A DNA stretch of 64,000 nucleotides. Origin: Roseibium album. Lineage in GTDB: Bacteria; Pseudomonadota; Alphaproteobacteria; Rhizobiales; Stappiaceae. Location of the stretch: NCBI RefSeq assembly GCF_001404515.1, contig NZ_CXWE01000004.1, forward strand, positions 372,001 to 436,000, written 5' to 3'. Shown in pieces: positions 44,424-54,317 of this stretch (positions are counted from its first letter, which is position 1; each line of letters opens with the position of its first letter). Under the pieces are notes generated by a model. That model did not search any database. It was not told the origin of the DNA and saw only the letters and a program-made list of their open reading frames with translations. Both the position numbers and the translations under genes were made by a program.

Positions 44424-45119
44424 ATGAAAGACGGACCAGACATTGCTCGCATCGGCGCCCTGATCGGAGATCCGGCCCGCGCCAACATCTTGAGTGCCCT
44501 CATGAGCGGCAAGGCACTGACGGCAACGGAATTGGCGGCCGAGGCCGGCATCACCGGCCAGACGGCCAGTTCGCATCTGAAAAAACTGCAGGAAGGCGGG
44601 TTGCTGGTTCAGGCCAAGCAGGGCCGTCACCGCTATTTCACGCTTTCAGGTCCCGATGTCGGCACGACACTCGAAGCCCTCATGGGACTTGCTGCCCGCA
44701 AGGGGCATTTGCGCACGCGCACCGGGCCTCGCGATCCGGCCATGCGAACGTCCCGCGTCTGTTATGATCACCTAGCTGGCGACATGGCGGTCAGGATCTT
44801 CGACAGTTTGCAGTCACGCGATTTTTTGAAAATCACACAGGACAAGGGAGGTTTGGGTCTTACAGCCAGCGGCGAAGATTTTGTCACCGGCTTCGGTGTC
44901 GATCTCGCAGGTCTCAGGTTGTCGCGCCGCCCGATCTGCCGGGCCTGTCTTGACTGGAGCGAACGGCGTAACCACCTAGCAGGAGCACTCGGAGCGGCAC
45001 TCCTGGTCCGGTTCCAGGAAGAAGGCTGGCTTCGGCGCGAAAAAGACAGCCGTGTGGTCCACATTTCTTCACATGGCCACGAAAACCTAAACAGGCTTTT
45101 TCCTTCAAGCCTCGACTAG
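44424..45119 (+). CDS. ArsR-family transcriptional regulator
   Basis: From the ATG at 44424 (GGGGAT site) the 231-residue protein has an ArsR winged helix (LIGDPARANILSALMSGKAL and ITGQTASSHLKKLQEGGLL) and a longer C-terminal region with ICRACLDWSERRNHLAG, containing a CxxC pair that could bind metal or sense thiols. It does not match classical arsenic or cadmium sensors. It is divergent from, and likely represses, the NIPSNAP-ABM-EamA-cupin unit. Confidence 0.88.
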   Translation: MKDGPDIARIGALIGDPARANILSALMSGKALTATELAAEAGITGQTASSHLKKLQEGGLLVQAKQGRHRYFTLSGPDVGTTLEALMGLAARKGHLRTRTGPRDPAMRTSRVCYDHLAGDMAVRIFDSLQSRDFLKITQDKGGLGLTASGEDFVTGFGVDLAGLRLSRRPICRACLDWSERRNHLAGALGAALLVRFQEEGWLRREKDSRVVHISSHGHENLNRLFPSSLD

Positions 45120-45194
45120 AATTCATCCGGCTCCACGAACTACGCGGGACTGGTTTCAGTCAATTCTGTAACTCACTTGGGATTAAATTCTAAC

Positions 45195-45761
45195 GTGCCT
45201 CACCAGGTCGACAACAAGAAACGGGTTGCCCTCATCATCAAGGCCTATCCGGTTGCGCTCATTTTGATCAGCCTCGCGCTGAATCTGGCGGTCTTCGGGA
45301 TCGCCACCACGTCGATTGCCTTACCTTCGCACGAAATCCTCGTGTCACTTGTGATTGCAGGACTGATGCTTGTCTTGAACCACACCTGGTTGATGACAAG
45401 CACCGAGTTGACGAGGCTTAAGTACAACATTCGCGCAACGCCTGAAGAATGGAAAACCAGCAGTTTCACCAGGAAAGATGTCACACAAGATGGGTTCGCC
45501 GAATTGGAACGGCATCACAATGCCCACAGAAATGCAACGGAGAACACAACGTTGTTTGCCCTGTTGGCTTTCGTATTTTCGCTGGTGTCTCCATCTGCCA
45601 TGGCGGCAGGCTTCTGGCTGATCGGATTTGCGCTTGGACGGCTTGGCCACACATTCAGCTTTTTGACCGGCAGGAGCGGTGCGCGCGGATTGTTCATGAG
45701 CCTCAGCCTGCTTTCCCTATATGGGATGGCAGGGTACCTGGCGATCAGTTTGCTGATTTAG
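45195..45761 (+). CDS. MAPEG-family membrane protein
   Basis: The roughly 188-residue product has four hydrophobic helices and the MAPEG motif FAELERHHNAHRNATENTTLFALLAF (short form ERHHNAHRNATEN). Eukaryotic MAPEG proteins are glutathione transferases of the membrane; bacterial roles are mostly unknown. Starts at TTG 45177 and GTG 45195 are both weak; I prefer the GTG after GGGA. It stands alone before a 471-base gap. Confidence 0.8.
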   Translation: MPHQVDNKKRVALIIKAYPVALILISLALNLAVFGIATTSIALPSHEILVSLVIAGLMLVLNHTWLMTSTELTRLKYNIRATPEEWKTSSFTRKDVTQDGFAELERHHNAHRNATENTTLFALLAFVFSLVSPSAMAAGFWLIGFALGRLGHTFSFLTGRSGARGLFMSLSLLSLYGMAGYLAISLLI

Positions 45762-45867
45762 GGAGTTTACGCAGAAAGGGGTGTCGTTGGTCTGGTTTGA
45801 AACCGGGAGCGACAAATCATCGGAAAATTTCTCCGCTTGGTCAGGAACCTTATACAGAGCAACCAGA

Positions 45868-45896
45868 TTTCGGGAGACGCCAAACGTCTCCCGAAA
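45868..45896. repeat. perfect 12-bp intergenic hairpin
   Basis: TTTCGGGAGACG and CGTCTCCCGAAA pair exactly around CCAAA. No U-run follows on either strand, so it is not a standard terminator. It could be part of a small RNA or a rho-dependent end signal. Confidence 0.5.
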
Positions 45897-46159
45897 CCTT
45901 GGGATTGCTTCCCGCCAGGATCGAAGCAGCCTAGCTGGCAACTCTGCGAAGCGGCCACGGCTAGCGGTCTGGCGGTGCTGAACCAGAAGAATTCTGGTCG
46001 TGTGCACAGTCTTTTTCTGTCATTTGTGGTCCGCGAATCGAAATCCCCGTCCACCTGATGAGTCTCATTCTAGCGCACTGCGTGCACTTTACAAGAACGC
46101 ACCTTGTCTTTGATCGAGGAAACACCTGTTTGAACTCCCAGACCGTTCTGTTTGCTCAC

Positions 46160-46201
46160 AAAAACAAGGAAGCCTCCCGTGGTCTTTCCACGGGAGGCTT
46201 C
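46160..46201 (-). terminator. rho-independent terminator of the sahR-metF-metH operon
   Basis: GAAGCCTCCCGTGG (46169-46182) pairs perfectly with CCACGGGAGGCTTC (46188-46201), a 14-bp stem with a five-base loop. On the minus strand it is followed by CTTGTTTTTG. It lies 31 bases after the metH stop. Confidence 0.85.
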
Positions 46202-46232
46202 TCATCGACACGGAAAATCAAGGCGGGCAGGA

Positions 46233-49200
46233 CTACTCTGCGGCTTCCATGCGCGCCGGATCGTAGTTCAGTATCGGTGCCAACCAACGTTCTGCCAGGC
46301 CGAGATCCCACCCCTTTCGTGCAGCATAATCTTCGACCTGGTCTCTCTCGATCTTGCCCACTCCAAAATAGTGGCTGTCCGCGTGGGCAAGATAAAGTCC
46401 GGAAACCGACGACCCTGGAAGCATTGCACGGCTTTCCGTCAGCTGGATTCCGGTGAGCTTTTCCGCATCGAGAAGACGGAACAGGGTATCCTTTTCGGTG
46501 TGGTCCGGCTGGGCCGGATAGCCAGCTGCCGGACGAATGCCCTGATAATTCTCGGCAATGATTTCCTCGGCCGAAAGAGTTTCATCTGTGGCGTAACCCC
46601 ACACGTCCTTGCGAACGATCTGGTGCAGTTTTTCCGCAAAGGCTTCCGCGAGCCGGTCCGCGAGCGCCTGGGACAGGATCTTGTTGTAGTCGTCGCTTTC
46701 GCGGGCATACCGGGCCGCGAGCTCGTCTTCGCCGTGACCTGCCGTTACCGCGAACCCACCGAGCCAGTCATCAACACCGCTCTCCTGAGGCGCCACGAAA
46801 TCGCTGAGTGCAACATTGGCCCGCCCGCCCGCATTGCGGGACATTTGCTGCCGCAAAGTATGGAACGTGGCCAGTTCTGCAGACCTGCTTTCATCGGTAA
46901 AGAGGCGTATGTCGTCCCCGACCGCGTTGGCCGGCCAGATACTGGCAACACCGCGTGCCGTCAAAAGCTTCTTTTCAACGATCTCATCCAGCATCCGGCG
47001 GGCATCGTCGTAAAGCGCCTTGGCTGCCGGTCCATATCGGTTGTCCGTGAGGACGCCCGGATACCGCCCCTTGATCTCCCAGGTCGCAAAGAACGGCGTC
47101 CAGTCAATCACCGGCACGAGCTCTTCCAGCGGAAAGTCGTCAAACACGGTACGTCCTGGCTTTCTGGGCGCAATCGGTGGCTTGCCTTCAAAGTCGCACT
47201 TGAACGCATTTTTCCGGGCCGTCACGATAGAAGCGCGCTTCTGCGTCCCCCGACTGGCGGCATGTTTTTCGGCAACGTCGGCATACTCCGTGCGTACATC
47301 GGCAAAATAAGGTTCGCGCGCGCCTTCGCTCATCAGTTTGGTCGCAACGCCGACGGCCCGCCCGGCATCGGTTACGTAGATCGCCTGTCCGCGCGCGTAG
47401 TTCGGGTGAATCTTCACGGCGGTGTGGATTTTCGATGTCGTCGCACCGCCAATCAACAGCGGCAGTTCCATGTTTTCACGCTCCAGCTCGGCCGCGACAT
47501 GGCACATTTCGTCGAGCGAAGGAGTGATCAGCCCGCTCAAGCCGATCATGTCCACCTTTTCCTCTTTCGCCGTTTCCAGGATTTTGGCTGCCGGTACCAT
47601 CACGCCGAGATCGATGACCTCGAAATTGTTGCACTGGAGCACGACGCCGACGATGTTCTTGCCGATGTCATGCACATCACCCTTCACGGTCGCCATCAGG
47701 ATCTTGCCTGCAGACGAATGTCCGGTCAGACCAAGTTCCGCCTTCTCCTTTTCCATGAAAGGCATCAGATACGCGACGGCCTTTTTCATCACGCGCGCGG
47801 ACTTCACCACCTGTGGCAGGAACATCTGGCCGGAGCCGAACAGGTCGCCGACCACGTTCATTCCATCCATTAGCGGACCTTCGATCACATGCAATGGACG
47901 ATCGAATGCCTGGCGAGCTTCCTCCGTATCCTCGACAACGTAGTCATCAATGCCATGAACAAGAGCGTGCTCCAGGCGCTTGGCAACACCCCAGGTGCGC
48001 CAAGTGAGATCGGCTTCCCTTTTCTTGCCGCCTTCGCCTTTCCAGCGTTCGGCCGCATCAAGCATCCTGTCCGTCGCATCGTCACGGCGGTTCAGCACGA
48101 CGTCTTCGCAATGGTCGCGAAGATCGGCACTGAGGTCATTGTAGACTGCAAGCTGGCCTGCGTTGACGATTGCCATATCCATGCCACGCTGAATGGCGTG
48201 GTACAGGAATACGGAGTGCATTGCTTCACGCACCGCCTCATTGCCCCGGAATGAGAACGACAGGTTCGATACACCGCCCGAAACATGGGCATGGGGCAGA
48301 TTTTCGCGTATCCAGCCGGTCGCCTCGATGAAATCGACACCGTAGTTGTTGTGTTCCTCGATCCCTGTTGCAACGGCGAAAATATTGGGATCGAAGATAA
48401 TGTCTTCCGGTGGGAACCCGACGACGCCGGTCAAAAGTTCATAAGAACGGGCACAGATTTCGGTCTTTCTTTCGAAGGTATCCGCCTGCCCCTTCTCGTC
48501 AAAAGCCATGACGACAACGGCGGCGCCATACCGGCGGATCAAACGGGCCTGTTCGATGAACGCATCTTCGCCCTCTTTCATGGAGATCGAATTGACGACA
48601 CCCTTGCCCTGGATGCATTTCAGCCCTGCCTCGATGACGCTCCACTTGGAACTGTCGATCATGACCGGCACCCGGGCAATATCCGGCTCGGCGGCAACAA
48701 GGTTGAGAAACGTGACCATGGCATCTTCTGAATCCAGAAGCCCCTCATCCATGTTCACATCGATGATCTGGGCGCCATTTTCGACCTGTTGCCGGGCCAC
48801 ATCGAGTGCCGTCGCGTAATCGCCTTCCTTGATGAGGCGCCGGAAACGGGCCGAACCCGTAACGTTGGTCCGTTCACCGATATTGACGAAGTTGGTTTCC
48901 TTGGTCAGCACAAACGGTTCGAGGCCGGACAAGCGCATATGCCGTGCGACTTCCGGAATCGGACGCGGTGTCTTGTCGGCAACGGCATCGGCAATTGCCC
49001 TGACATGGGCCGGTGTCGTGCCGCAACACCCGCCAACAACGTTGACGAGGCCGGCTGACGCAAATTCCTCAAGCAACCCGGCCATATGTTCGGGACTCTC
49101 GTCATACTCGCCGAATTCGTTCGGCAATCCCGCATTTGGGTAAGCGCAGACAAGCGTATCGGCAACCCGGCCGAGCTCGTCGACATGGGCGCGCATTTCC

Positions 49201-49961
49201 TTCGCTCCAAGAGCGCAGTTGAGACCGACGGTGAACGGCTCCGCATGGCGGACCGAGTTCCAGAAGGCTTCCGGCGTTTGCCCGGAGAGCGTGCGGCCGG
49301 ACAGATCGGTTATCGTGCCTGAGATCATCACCGGCAGGATCCTGCCGATTTCCTCAAAAACCTCGTCGATGGCAAACAGGGCGGCTTTAGCGTTGAGCGT
49401 GTCGAAAATGGTCTCGACCAGAAGAATATCCGCGCCTCCGGCGATCAGGCCACGCGCTGCCTCCGCATAGGAAATCCTGAGATCGTCGAAGGAAACAGCC
49501 CGATATCCGGGATCATTGACATCCGGCGAGATCGATGCCGTCCGATTGGTCGGCCCCAGCGCTCCAGCAACAAAACGGGGACGCGCAGGGTCCTTCTTCA
49601 TGACGATATCGCAGGCTTCGCGCGCAAGTCTGGCGCTCTCCAGGTTAAGTTCGTAGGCAAGTTCCTCCATACCGTAATCGGCCTGGGCAATCGTCGTGGA
49701 GGAGAACGTGTTGGTTTCGATGATGTCCGCCCCAGCCTCCAGATAGTCGACATGGATCTTCCGGATCGCATCGGGCTGGGTCAGGCTCAAAAGGTCGTTA
49801 TTGCCTTTGACGTCACTCGGCCAGTCGGCAAAGCGTTGGCCGCGATAACCGGCCTCGTCCAGTTTCAGGTCCTGGATTTCGGTTCCCATTGCACCGTCAA
49901 GCACGAGGATACGGGTCTTGGCGAGGTCGCGAAGTCGCACTAGGGCGTCGGACTTGATCAC
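46233..49961 (-). CDS. metH: cobalamin-dependent methionine synthase
   Basis: The 1242-residue protein has all four MetH modules in order: homocysteine-binding barrel ([14 protein letters not shown], zinc Cys in GLNCALG and [11 protein letters not shown]), folate barrel ([14 protein letters not shown]), cobalamin-binding domain ([15 protein letters not shown] with the lower-ligand His) and the SAM-dependent reactivation domain ([15 protein letters not shown]). It transfers the methyl of methyltetrahydrofolate to homocysteine. It lies downstream of metF and sahR, separated from metF by 291 bases, and ends at a strong terminator. Confidence 0.97.
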   Translation of the reverse strand: MIKSDALVRLRDLAKTRILVLDGAMGTEIQDLKLDEAGYRGQRFADWPSDVKGNNDLLSLTQPDAIRKIHVDYLEAGADIIETNTFSSTTIAQADYGMEELAYELNLESARLAREACDIVMKKDPARPRFVAGALGPTNRTASISPDVNDPGYRAVSFDDLRISYAEAARGLIAGGADILLVETIFDTLNAKAALFAIDEVFEEIGRILPVMISGTITDLSGRTLSGQTPEAFWNSVRHAEPFTVGLNCALGAKEMRAHVDELGRVADTLVCAYPNAGLPNEFGEYDESPEHMAGLLEEFASAGLVNVVGGCCGTTPAHVRAIADAVADKTPRPIPEVARHMRLSGLEPFVLTKETNFVNIGERTNVTGSARFRRLIKEGDYATALDVARQQVENGAQIIDVNMDEGLLDSEDAMVTFLNLVAAEPDIARVPVMIDSSKWSVIEAGLKCIQGKGVVNSISMKEGEDAFIEQARLIRRYGAAVVVMAFDEKGQADTFERKTEICARSYELLTGVVGFPPEDIIFDPNIFAVATGIEEHNNYGVDFIEATGWIRENLPHAHVSGGVSNLSFSFRGNEAVREAMHSVFLYHAIQRGMDMAIVNAGQLAVYNDLSADLRDHCEDVVLNRRDDATDRMLDAAERWKGEGGKKREADLTWRTWGVAKRLEHALVHGIDDYVVEDTEEARQAFDRPLHVIEGPLMDGMNVVGDLFGSGQMFLPQVVKSARVMKKAVAYLMPFMEKEKAELGLTGHSSAGKILMATVKGDVHDIGKNIVGVVLQCNNFEVIDLGVMVPAAKILETAKEEKVDMIGLSGLITPSLDEMCHVAAELERENMELPLLIGGATTSKIHTAVKIHPNYARGQAIYVTDAGRAVGVATKLMSEGAREPYFADVRTEYADVAEKHAASRGTQKRASIVTARKNAFKCDFEGKPPIAPRKPGRTVFDDFPLEELVPVIDWTPFFATWEIKGRYPGVLTDNRYGPAAKALYDDARRMLDEIVEKKLLTARGVASIWPANAVGDDIRLFTDESRSAELATFHTLRQQMSRNAGGRANVALSDFVAPQESGVDDWLGGFAVTAGHGEDELAARYARESDDYNKILSQALADRLAEAFAEKLHQIVRKDVWGYATDETLSAEEIIAENYQGIRPAAGYPAQPDHTEKDTLFRLLDAEKLTGIQLTESRAMLPGSSVSGLYLAHADSHYFGVGKIERDQVEDYAARKGWDLGLAERWLAPILNYDPARMEAAE

Positions 49962-50252
49962 GGGTATTTCCTTCCGGACAGTCGAGTTAATTTTGGATCG
50001 GCACTCAACGTGAAAGTGCCTCTTGAATTGCCGGGCGAGCTGTCCCTTCCTGTTTCAGGCACAGCTTTTCTTGCAGTATTCGCTTTGACCGAGTGCCCTA
50101 CGCGGGGCCCCTTCCCCACAAGCAGAAGGGAGATTTTCACGGCCTTGGCCAGTTGCCCCCAGTTCCCGTGCAACGCCTGTCTGTCAGAGTTGCCGTGTTC
50201 GGAAGCCGAGCCCCTTGTTGTCGAGGGTCAGGTTGAGGGTCTTTCTGGATCG
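49962..50252. other. metF-metH intergenic region
   Basis: At 291 bases it is long for an operon gap. On the minus strand parts resemble cobalamin riboswitch text (GGGAA, GTGAAAATC), but the B12-box and the conserved GCCCCCGC core are not found. A GC-rich stretch near 50100-50120 (GCGGGGCCCC) could fold. A separate metH promoter is possible. Confidence 0.4.
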
Positions 50253-51164
50253 TCAGGCTGCCATGTTCTCCGGTGCCTGCTGTCCCATGCCGAGCATGTG
50301 GCAGATCGCGTAGGTCAGATCAGCCCTGTTCATGGTGTAGAAATGGAAGTCGTTGATACCTCGGTCGACCAGATCCATGACCTGTTCACAGGCAATCGCC
50401 ACGCCAACGAGTTTCCGTGTTTCCGGGTCGTTGTGAAGGCCGGCAAACCTGCGGGCGAGCCATGACGGAATGCTGGTTCCGCATTTGGCCGAGAACACCA
50501 TGGTCTGCTCGAAATTGTGGATCGGCAGAATGCCGGGAATCACCGGGACGTTGATCCCGGCCGCTGCGATCCGATCCAGATAATCATCGAACATGTCATT
50601 GTCGAAGAAATACTGGGTAATGATCCGGTCCGCACCCGCATCAACCTTGCGTTTCAAGTTGTCTATTTCACTCTGCCAGCTGCCGCTTTCAGGGTGTTTT
50701 TCAGGATATCCGGAAACGGAAATATCGAAATCGGCAATTTTCTTGATCCCGGCCACAAGATCGGAAGCATAGGCATAGCCATCCTCCCGGGGCACATAGC
50801 GACTGCCGATGCCTTCCAGCGGATCCCCGCGCAGTGCAACCAGATTGCGCACACCCAGTTTCCAGTAGTCCTCGATGATGGCATCGACTTCTTCGCGAGA
50901 CGCGCCGACGCAGGTGAGATGGGCAGCAGGGCTGAGGTCAGTTTCCCCCAGGATGCGCTCGACTGTCTTGTGGGTCCGCTCCCGCGTCGAACCACCTGCG
51001 CCGTAGGTTACGGAAACAAAGGACGGGCTGAGCGGTTCCAGACGCTTGACCGTGCCCCAGAGCGTTTCAGCCATCTTGTCGGACTTCGGAGGAAAGAACT
51101 CAAAGGACGCCGTAATTGGCGATAGAGCGGCCTGGTGTGAGCGGCGGTTGGAAAATTCAGACAT
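50253..51164 (-). CDS. metF: 5,10-methylenetetrahydrofolate reductase
   Basis: The 303-residue TIM-barrel flavoprotein has SFEFFPPKSDKM (catalytic Glu), VSVTYGAGGSTRERT, HLTCVGASREEV, LVALRGDPLEG and ADRIITQYFFDND. It reduces methylenetetrahydrofolate to the methyl donor used by MetH. The ATG at 51164 is just after the sahR stop (TGACATG), with GAGG upstream, so the two are coupled. It is the middle gene of sahR-metF-metH. Confidence 0.96.
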   Translation of the reverse strand: MSEFSNRRSHQAALSPITASFEFFPPKSDKMAETLWGTVKRLEPLSPSFVSVTYGAGGSTRERTHKTVERILGETDLSPAAHLTCVGASREEVDAIIEDYWKLGVRNLVALRGDPLEGIGSRYVPREDGYAYASDLVAGIKKIADFDISVSGYPEKHPESGSWQSEIDNLKRKVDAGADRIITQYFFDNDMFDDYLDRIAAAGINVPVIPGILPIHNFEQTMVFSAKCGTSIPSWLARRFAGLHNDPETRKLVGVAIACEQVMDLVDRGINDFHFYTMNRADLTYAICHMLGMGQQAPENMAA

Positions 51165-51165
51165 G

Positions 51166-52176
51166 TCAGGCGACCTCTCGGGACGTGTCGCGCGCGGGCC
51201 AATCGGTGACGATGCGTCGATCACGGGCAAGCCAAAGCGTAACGGTTAGGTTGTTTTCTGTGTCGTCTCCCGGAACCAGGTCGGTGACCTGTTCCAGATC
51301 GAGTTCAAGAGCCTCCAGCCAGCGCTCCATCTGGTCATGGGCAAAGCCGAGCCGGCGGTGGGCATGGTTGTCGCGCAGAAACTCCAGTTCATGCGGTGCG
51401 AAGTCGATGATCATGAGGCGGCCGCCGGGCCGCAGGGCACGTGCAGCTTCGGCAAGTGCCCGCGCCGGTTCATCGAGAAAGTGCAGAACCTGATGGATCG
51501 CGACAACGTCGAAAGACCGCGGTGGTACATTCAGGGCATAGACGTCACCATGGCGTACCTGTGCGTTGCCAAGTTTTGATTTTGCCAGATTTGCCCGTGC
51601 CACCGCCAGCATGTCGTGCGACGCATCAATGCCAAGTGCCGAGGAATACTGTTCCGAAAAGACTTCCAGCAGCCGGCCCGTACCCGTTCCCAGATCCAGA
51701 AACGACTGGAACGGCGTATCCCCGAGCGCTGATTGCATGGCTGTTTCCACGTCATCTTCCGAAACGTGCAGGGAGCGTTCCCTGTCCCAGGTGAGCGCAC
51801 GTGCGGCGAAGTAGGAAGCAGCCTCCTCCGCCTTGGCCTTGCGAATGGCCCGGAAACGTTCCTGATCAGCGGCAAGAACGGGATCTTCTCTGGAAATACG
51901 TTCAACCAGTCCCCTCGCAAGTTCACCTTCAGGGCCATCCGCCAGGCGATAGTACACCCACGACCCTTCAGGAAATCGCTGTATCAGATCCGCTTCGGCA
52001 AGAAGTTTCAAATGGCGTGAGATGCGCGGCTGGCTCTGTCCGAGGATCGCTGTCGCATCTTTCACGGTCAGCTCGCTTTCGGCCAGCAATGCGATAAGAC
52101 GCAAACGTGTGGCTTCGCCGACGGCCCTGAGGGCAGCAAGCGTGTCTTCCACGGAAAGCGTTGGTTCGTCGGTCAT
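51166..52176 (-). CDS. sahR: ArsR-type regulator fused to SAM-dependent methyltransferase-like domain, SahR-like
   Basis: The 336-residue protein joins an ArsR winged helix (residues 10-85: EATRLRLIALLAESELTVKD and QPRISRHLKLLAEADL) to a class I methyltransferase fold (FLDLGTGTGRLLEV at 159-172, GIDASHDMLAVA, VAIHQVLHFLDEP). This is the layout of SahR, the S-adenosylhomocysteine-responsive regulator of methionine-cycle genes in Proteobacteria; here it sits directly before metF and metH. A perfect 20-bp palindrome lies 36 bases upstream of its ATG. The first ATG of the frame (52320) is less likely because of family alignment. Confidence 0.85.
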   Translation of the reverse strand: MTDEPTLSVEDTLAALRAVGEATRLRLIALLAESELTVKDATAILGQSQPRISRHLKLLAEADLIQRFPEGSWVYYRLADGPEGELARGLVERISREDPVLAADQERFRAIRKAKAEEAASYFAARALTWDRERSLHVSEDDVETAMQSALGDTPFQSFLDLGTGTGRLLEVFSEQYSSALGIDASHDMLAVARANLAKSKLGNAQVRHGDVYALNVPPRSFDVVAIHQVLHFLDEPARALAEAARALRPGGRLMIIDFAPHELEFLRDNHAHRRLGFAHDQMERWLEALELDLEQVTDLVPGDDTENNLTVTLWLARDRRIVTDWPARDTSREVA

Positions 52177-52211
52177 GCGTAGTAGCTTATGCCTTGTCAG
52201 CATCAATGTCG

Positions 52212-52231
52212 ATATAAAGATATCTTTATAT
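52212..52231. promoter_or_regulatory. perfect 20-bp palindrome, probable SahR operator
   Basis: The half-site ATATAAAGAT is repeated in exact inverted form without a spacer, in an AT-rich stretch 36 bases before sahR. ArsR-family regulators bind such palindromes, and the position suits autoregulation of the sahR-metF-metH operon. The remaining interval to the KAP gene (52232-52564) shows no gene. Confidence 0.75.
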
Positions 52232-52564
52232 GAACTTGAAAGCAGATGCAAGCGGCAGAAACAAATACGACGCGAATTGGTGACATTACGGCACCCGATG
52301 ACGTCCGCGACGTCTCTCAACCCTTTGACTTAAGTCCGTGATGCGGTCAATCATGGCTTTTAAATGCGCTTGAAACCGGCAACGCCACAAGGCTACGGGC
52401 CCTCTGGCAAGCGCCATTCAGCGTGTCGTTTGATCGGAATTGCGTGCTTGCAGGCCGCCCGGGTTTTTACCGCGAGTTCGATCCGCCTTGTGATGCCAGA
52501 CTTACAATTCACTGCAAGCAAGACCGGCCGCCTGCACGCGGCATCCTCGAATGAAGGCAGACCA

Positions 52565-54277
52565 ATGGACCACAGTGATTGGCAGATCATCCTCGACCAG
52601 CCTGCGAAGTCCCCTCAGCTTGGTTTTGACCGGTACGCAAACGCATTTGCTGACATCGTGCACAACAGTCCACCCCGGTTTGCAATCGGTATTTTCGGTG
52701 GATGGGGGTCTGGAAAGACCACCCTGATGGAGCGCATACGACACAAGCTGAAACCGAACAAGAATATCGTCAAGGTGGACTTCAGCGCGTGGCGCTATGA
52801 AAAGGAAGACCACCTGATCATTCCCTTGCTCGATTCAATTCAGGCCGCTCTCGACAAATGGCTCGAGGATCAGGGAGGAAATGATGAAAAGATCGAATCT
52901 CTGATCAAAACGATCGGCCAGGTCGCCTACTCAATCACCGCCGGCCTTTCCTTCAAGGCGGGGCTGGGAGATGCCCTTTCAGTTTCCGTCGATGCCAACA
53001 AGATGTTGATGTCGGCAAAGAACATCAAGGAAGAGGAAGAAAAGGCAAGCGTTCCGAAATCGTCATATTTCGCCAGTTTTCGCGCCTTGAGCCTGGCATT
53101 TGAAACCTTCGCGAAGGACGACCCCGCACGGCGGATTGTTGTGTTCATAGACGATCTGGACCGCTGCCTGCCGAAAGGCGCGCTCTCTGTCCTGGAATCC
53201 ATGAAACTGTTTTTCGATCTCGACGGTTTCGTTTTTATTGTCGGACTCGACAAGGACGTTATCGCCTGGAGCATCGACAGCATCTACAAGACCGCGGCCC
53301 GTGAAGGTGACACGGACGCTCCGCTCGCCCGTCCCATAGAAGGTGCCGACTACATCAAGAAGATTTTCCAGGTCCCTTTCGAATTGCGACCGGTCAGCAG
53401 CGACAATGTTGAAGATCTCGTGAATTCCATGGCCCTTGAGGCGAGGCTGCCGCAAACACAAAAAGACGTCCTCATCGACGATATTCTCCCTCATCTGCGC
53501 TATCTCGTTTCGGAAGGCGGCGGGATCAACCCGCGAGACGTGAAACGCTACATCAACAATTTTACAATGGCGTCAAAGACGCGCGACCCTGCCAAGGCAT
53601 TCGACAGCAATGTTTTTCTGACACTCCAGACCCTGGCCACGATACCGGAGTGGCAATTCGTTTATGACGCCTTCCGGGGTAGTCGAGACATGTTCAGGCT
53701 CGCGCTGGATCACTACCTGTCGGACGCCAATGATGCGCGTGAAGCACTGAGGGGCTATGATCCTGCCTTTTCCGCACTTCCACCTCTCCTGGAAGAATAC
53801 CTTCGCGCTCCCAATCTCGGAAATCCCCTCGTGAAGACGGAGACACTCGCGGACTACCTTGAAATCGGAGCCTCTTCACTGGAAAGCTCCGAGGATCTGA
53901 TCCGGGAGGATTTTGCCAGGGCAATCGCGAACTTGCGTTCTTTGCGCATTGAAATCCTCGACCTGCCCCTTGATCCGTCACCCGAAAACGGCGAACTCAC
54001 CGAGCTTTCCGACAAGTTCTCACACGTCCACAGCGGAATGGCGAGCAATCTTCCGACTTGGGAATTTCAGAAGCTGCAGGCCGACATTCTTGAAGTCGAC
54101 AGACTGCTTGGCTTCCGTTTCCCCGAAAAATCCGCTCAGGACACGACGGGAAACCGCCTTCCGGAGACCTGGAAGGAAGATCTGGGAAAGGCGTTCCTGC
54201 GCATTTTGACCGCCGTCTCATACTATGTGAACGTTGTTAGACGGCGACCGGAGCAGTTCGCAAACACCATGTCGTGA
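52565..54277 (+). CDS. KAP-family P-loop NTPase
   Basis: The 570-residue protein has a KAP NTPase domain: FGGWGSGKTTLMERI (Walker A at residues 45-52), VDFSAWRYEKEDHL, and Walker B IVVFIDDLDRCLP (191-203). The membrane insertion typical of many KAP proteins is reduced to a weakly hydrophobic stretch (about 118-145), so this one is probably cytoplasmic. ATG 52565 has AAGG upstream; the frame is open to 52364. Some KAP proteins take part in phage exclusion or signalling, but no defence partner is adjacent. Confidence 0.85.
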   Translation: MDHSDWQIILDQPAKSPQLGFDRYANAFADIVHNSPPRFAIGIFGGWGSGKTTLMERIRHKLKPNKNIVKVDFSAWRYEKEDHLIIPLLDSIQAALDKWLEDQGGNDEKIESLIKTIGQVAYSITAGLSFKAGLGDALSVSVDANKMLMSAKNIKEEEEKASVPKSSYFASFRALSLAFETFAKDDPARRIVVFIDDLDRCLPKGALSVLESMKLFFDLDGFVFIVGLDKDVIAWSIDSIYKTAAREGDTDAPLARPIEGADYIKKIFQVPFELRPVSSDNVEDLVNSMALEARLPQTQKDVLIDDILPHLRYLVSEGGGINPRDVKRYINNFTMASKTRDPAKAFDSNVFLTLQTLATIPEWQFVYDAFRGSRDMFRLALDHYLSDANDAREALRGYDPAFSALPPLLEEYLRAPNLGNPLVKTETLADYLEIGASSLESSEDLIREDFARAIANLRSLRIEILDLPLDPSPENGELTELSDKFSHVHSGMASNLPTWEFQKLQADILEVDRLLGFRFPEKSAQDTTGNRLPETWKEDLGKAFLRILTAVSYYVNVVRRRPEQFANTMS

Positions 54278-54317
54278 GCGGGCACGGGCGGAAACAAGTG
54301 AAACAAACCCTGCCGCG

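Larger units (their letters stand above)
45762..46232. other. 471-base intergenic region between convergent MAPEG and metH genes
   Basis: No supported gene. It holds a perfect 12-bp hairpin without a U-run at 45868-45896 and the metH terminator at 46160-46201. TGCGTGCAC-type short palindromes occur near 46080. Confidence 0.45.

Noticed and set aside
46152..47873. 573-codon plus-strand open frame
   Set aside because: It lies inside metH on the other strand and shows no domain.
49962..50252. Cobalamin riboswitch before metH
   Set aside because: GGGAA and GTGAAAATC are present but the B12-box and the conserved GCCCCCGC core are missing.
52565..54277. Phage-defence island around the KAP NTPase
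   Set aside because: The neighbours are methionine and glycosyltransferase genes; no nuclease, toxin or reverse transcriptase is present.
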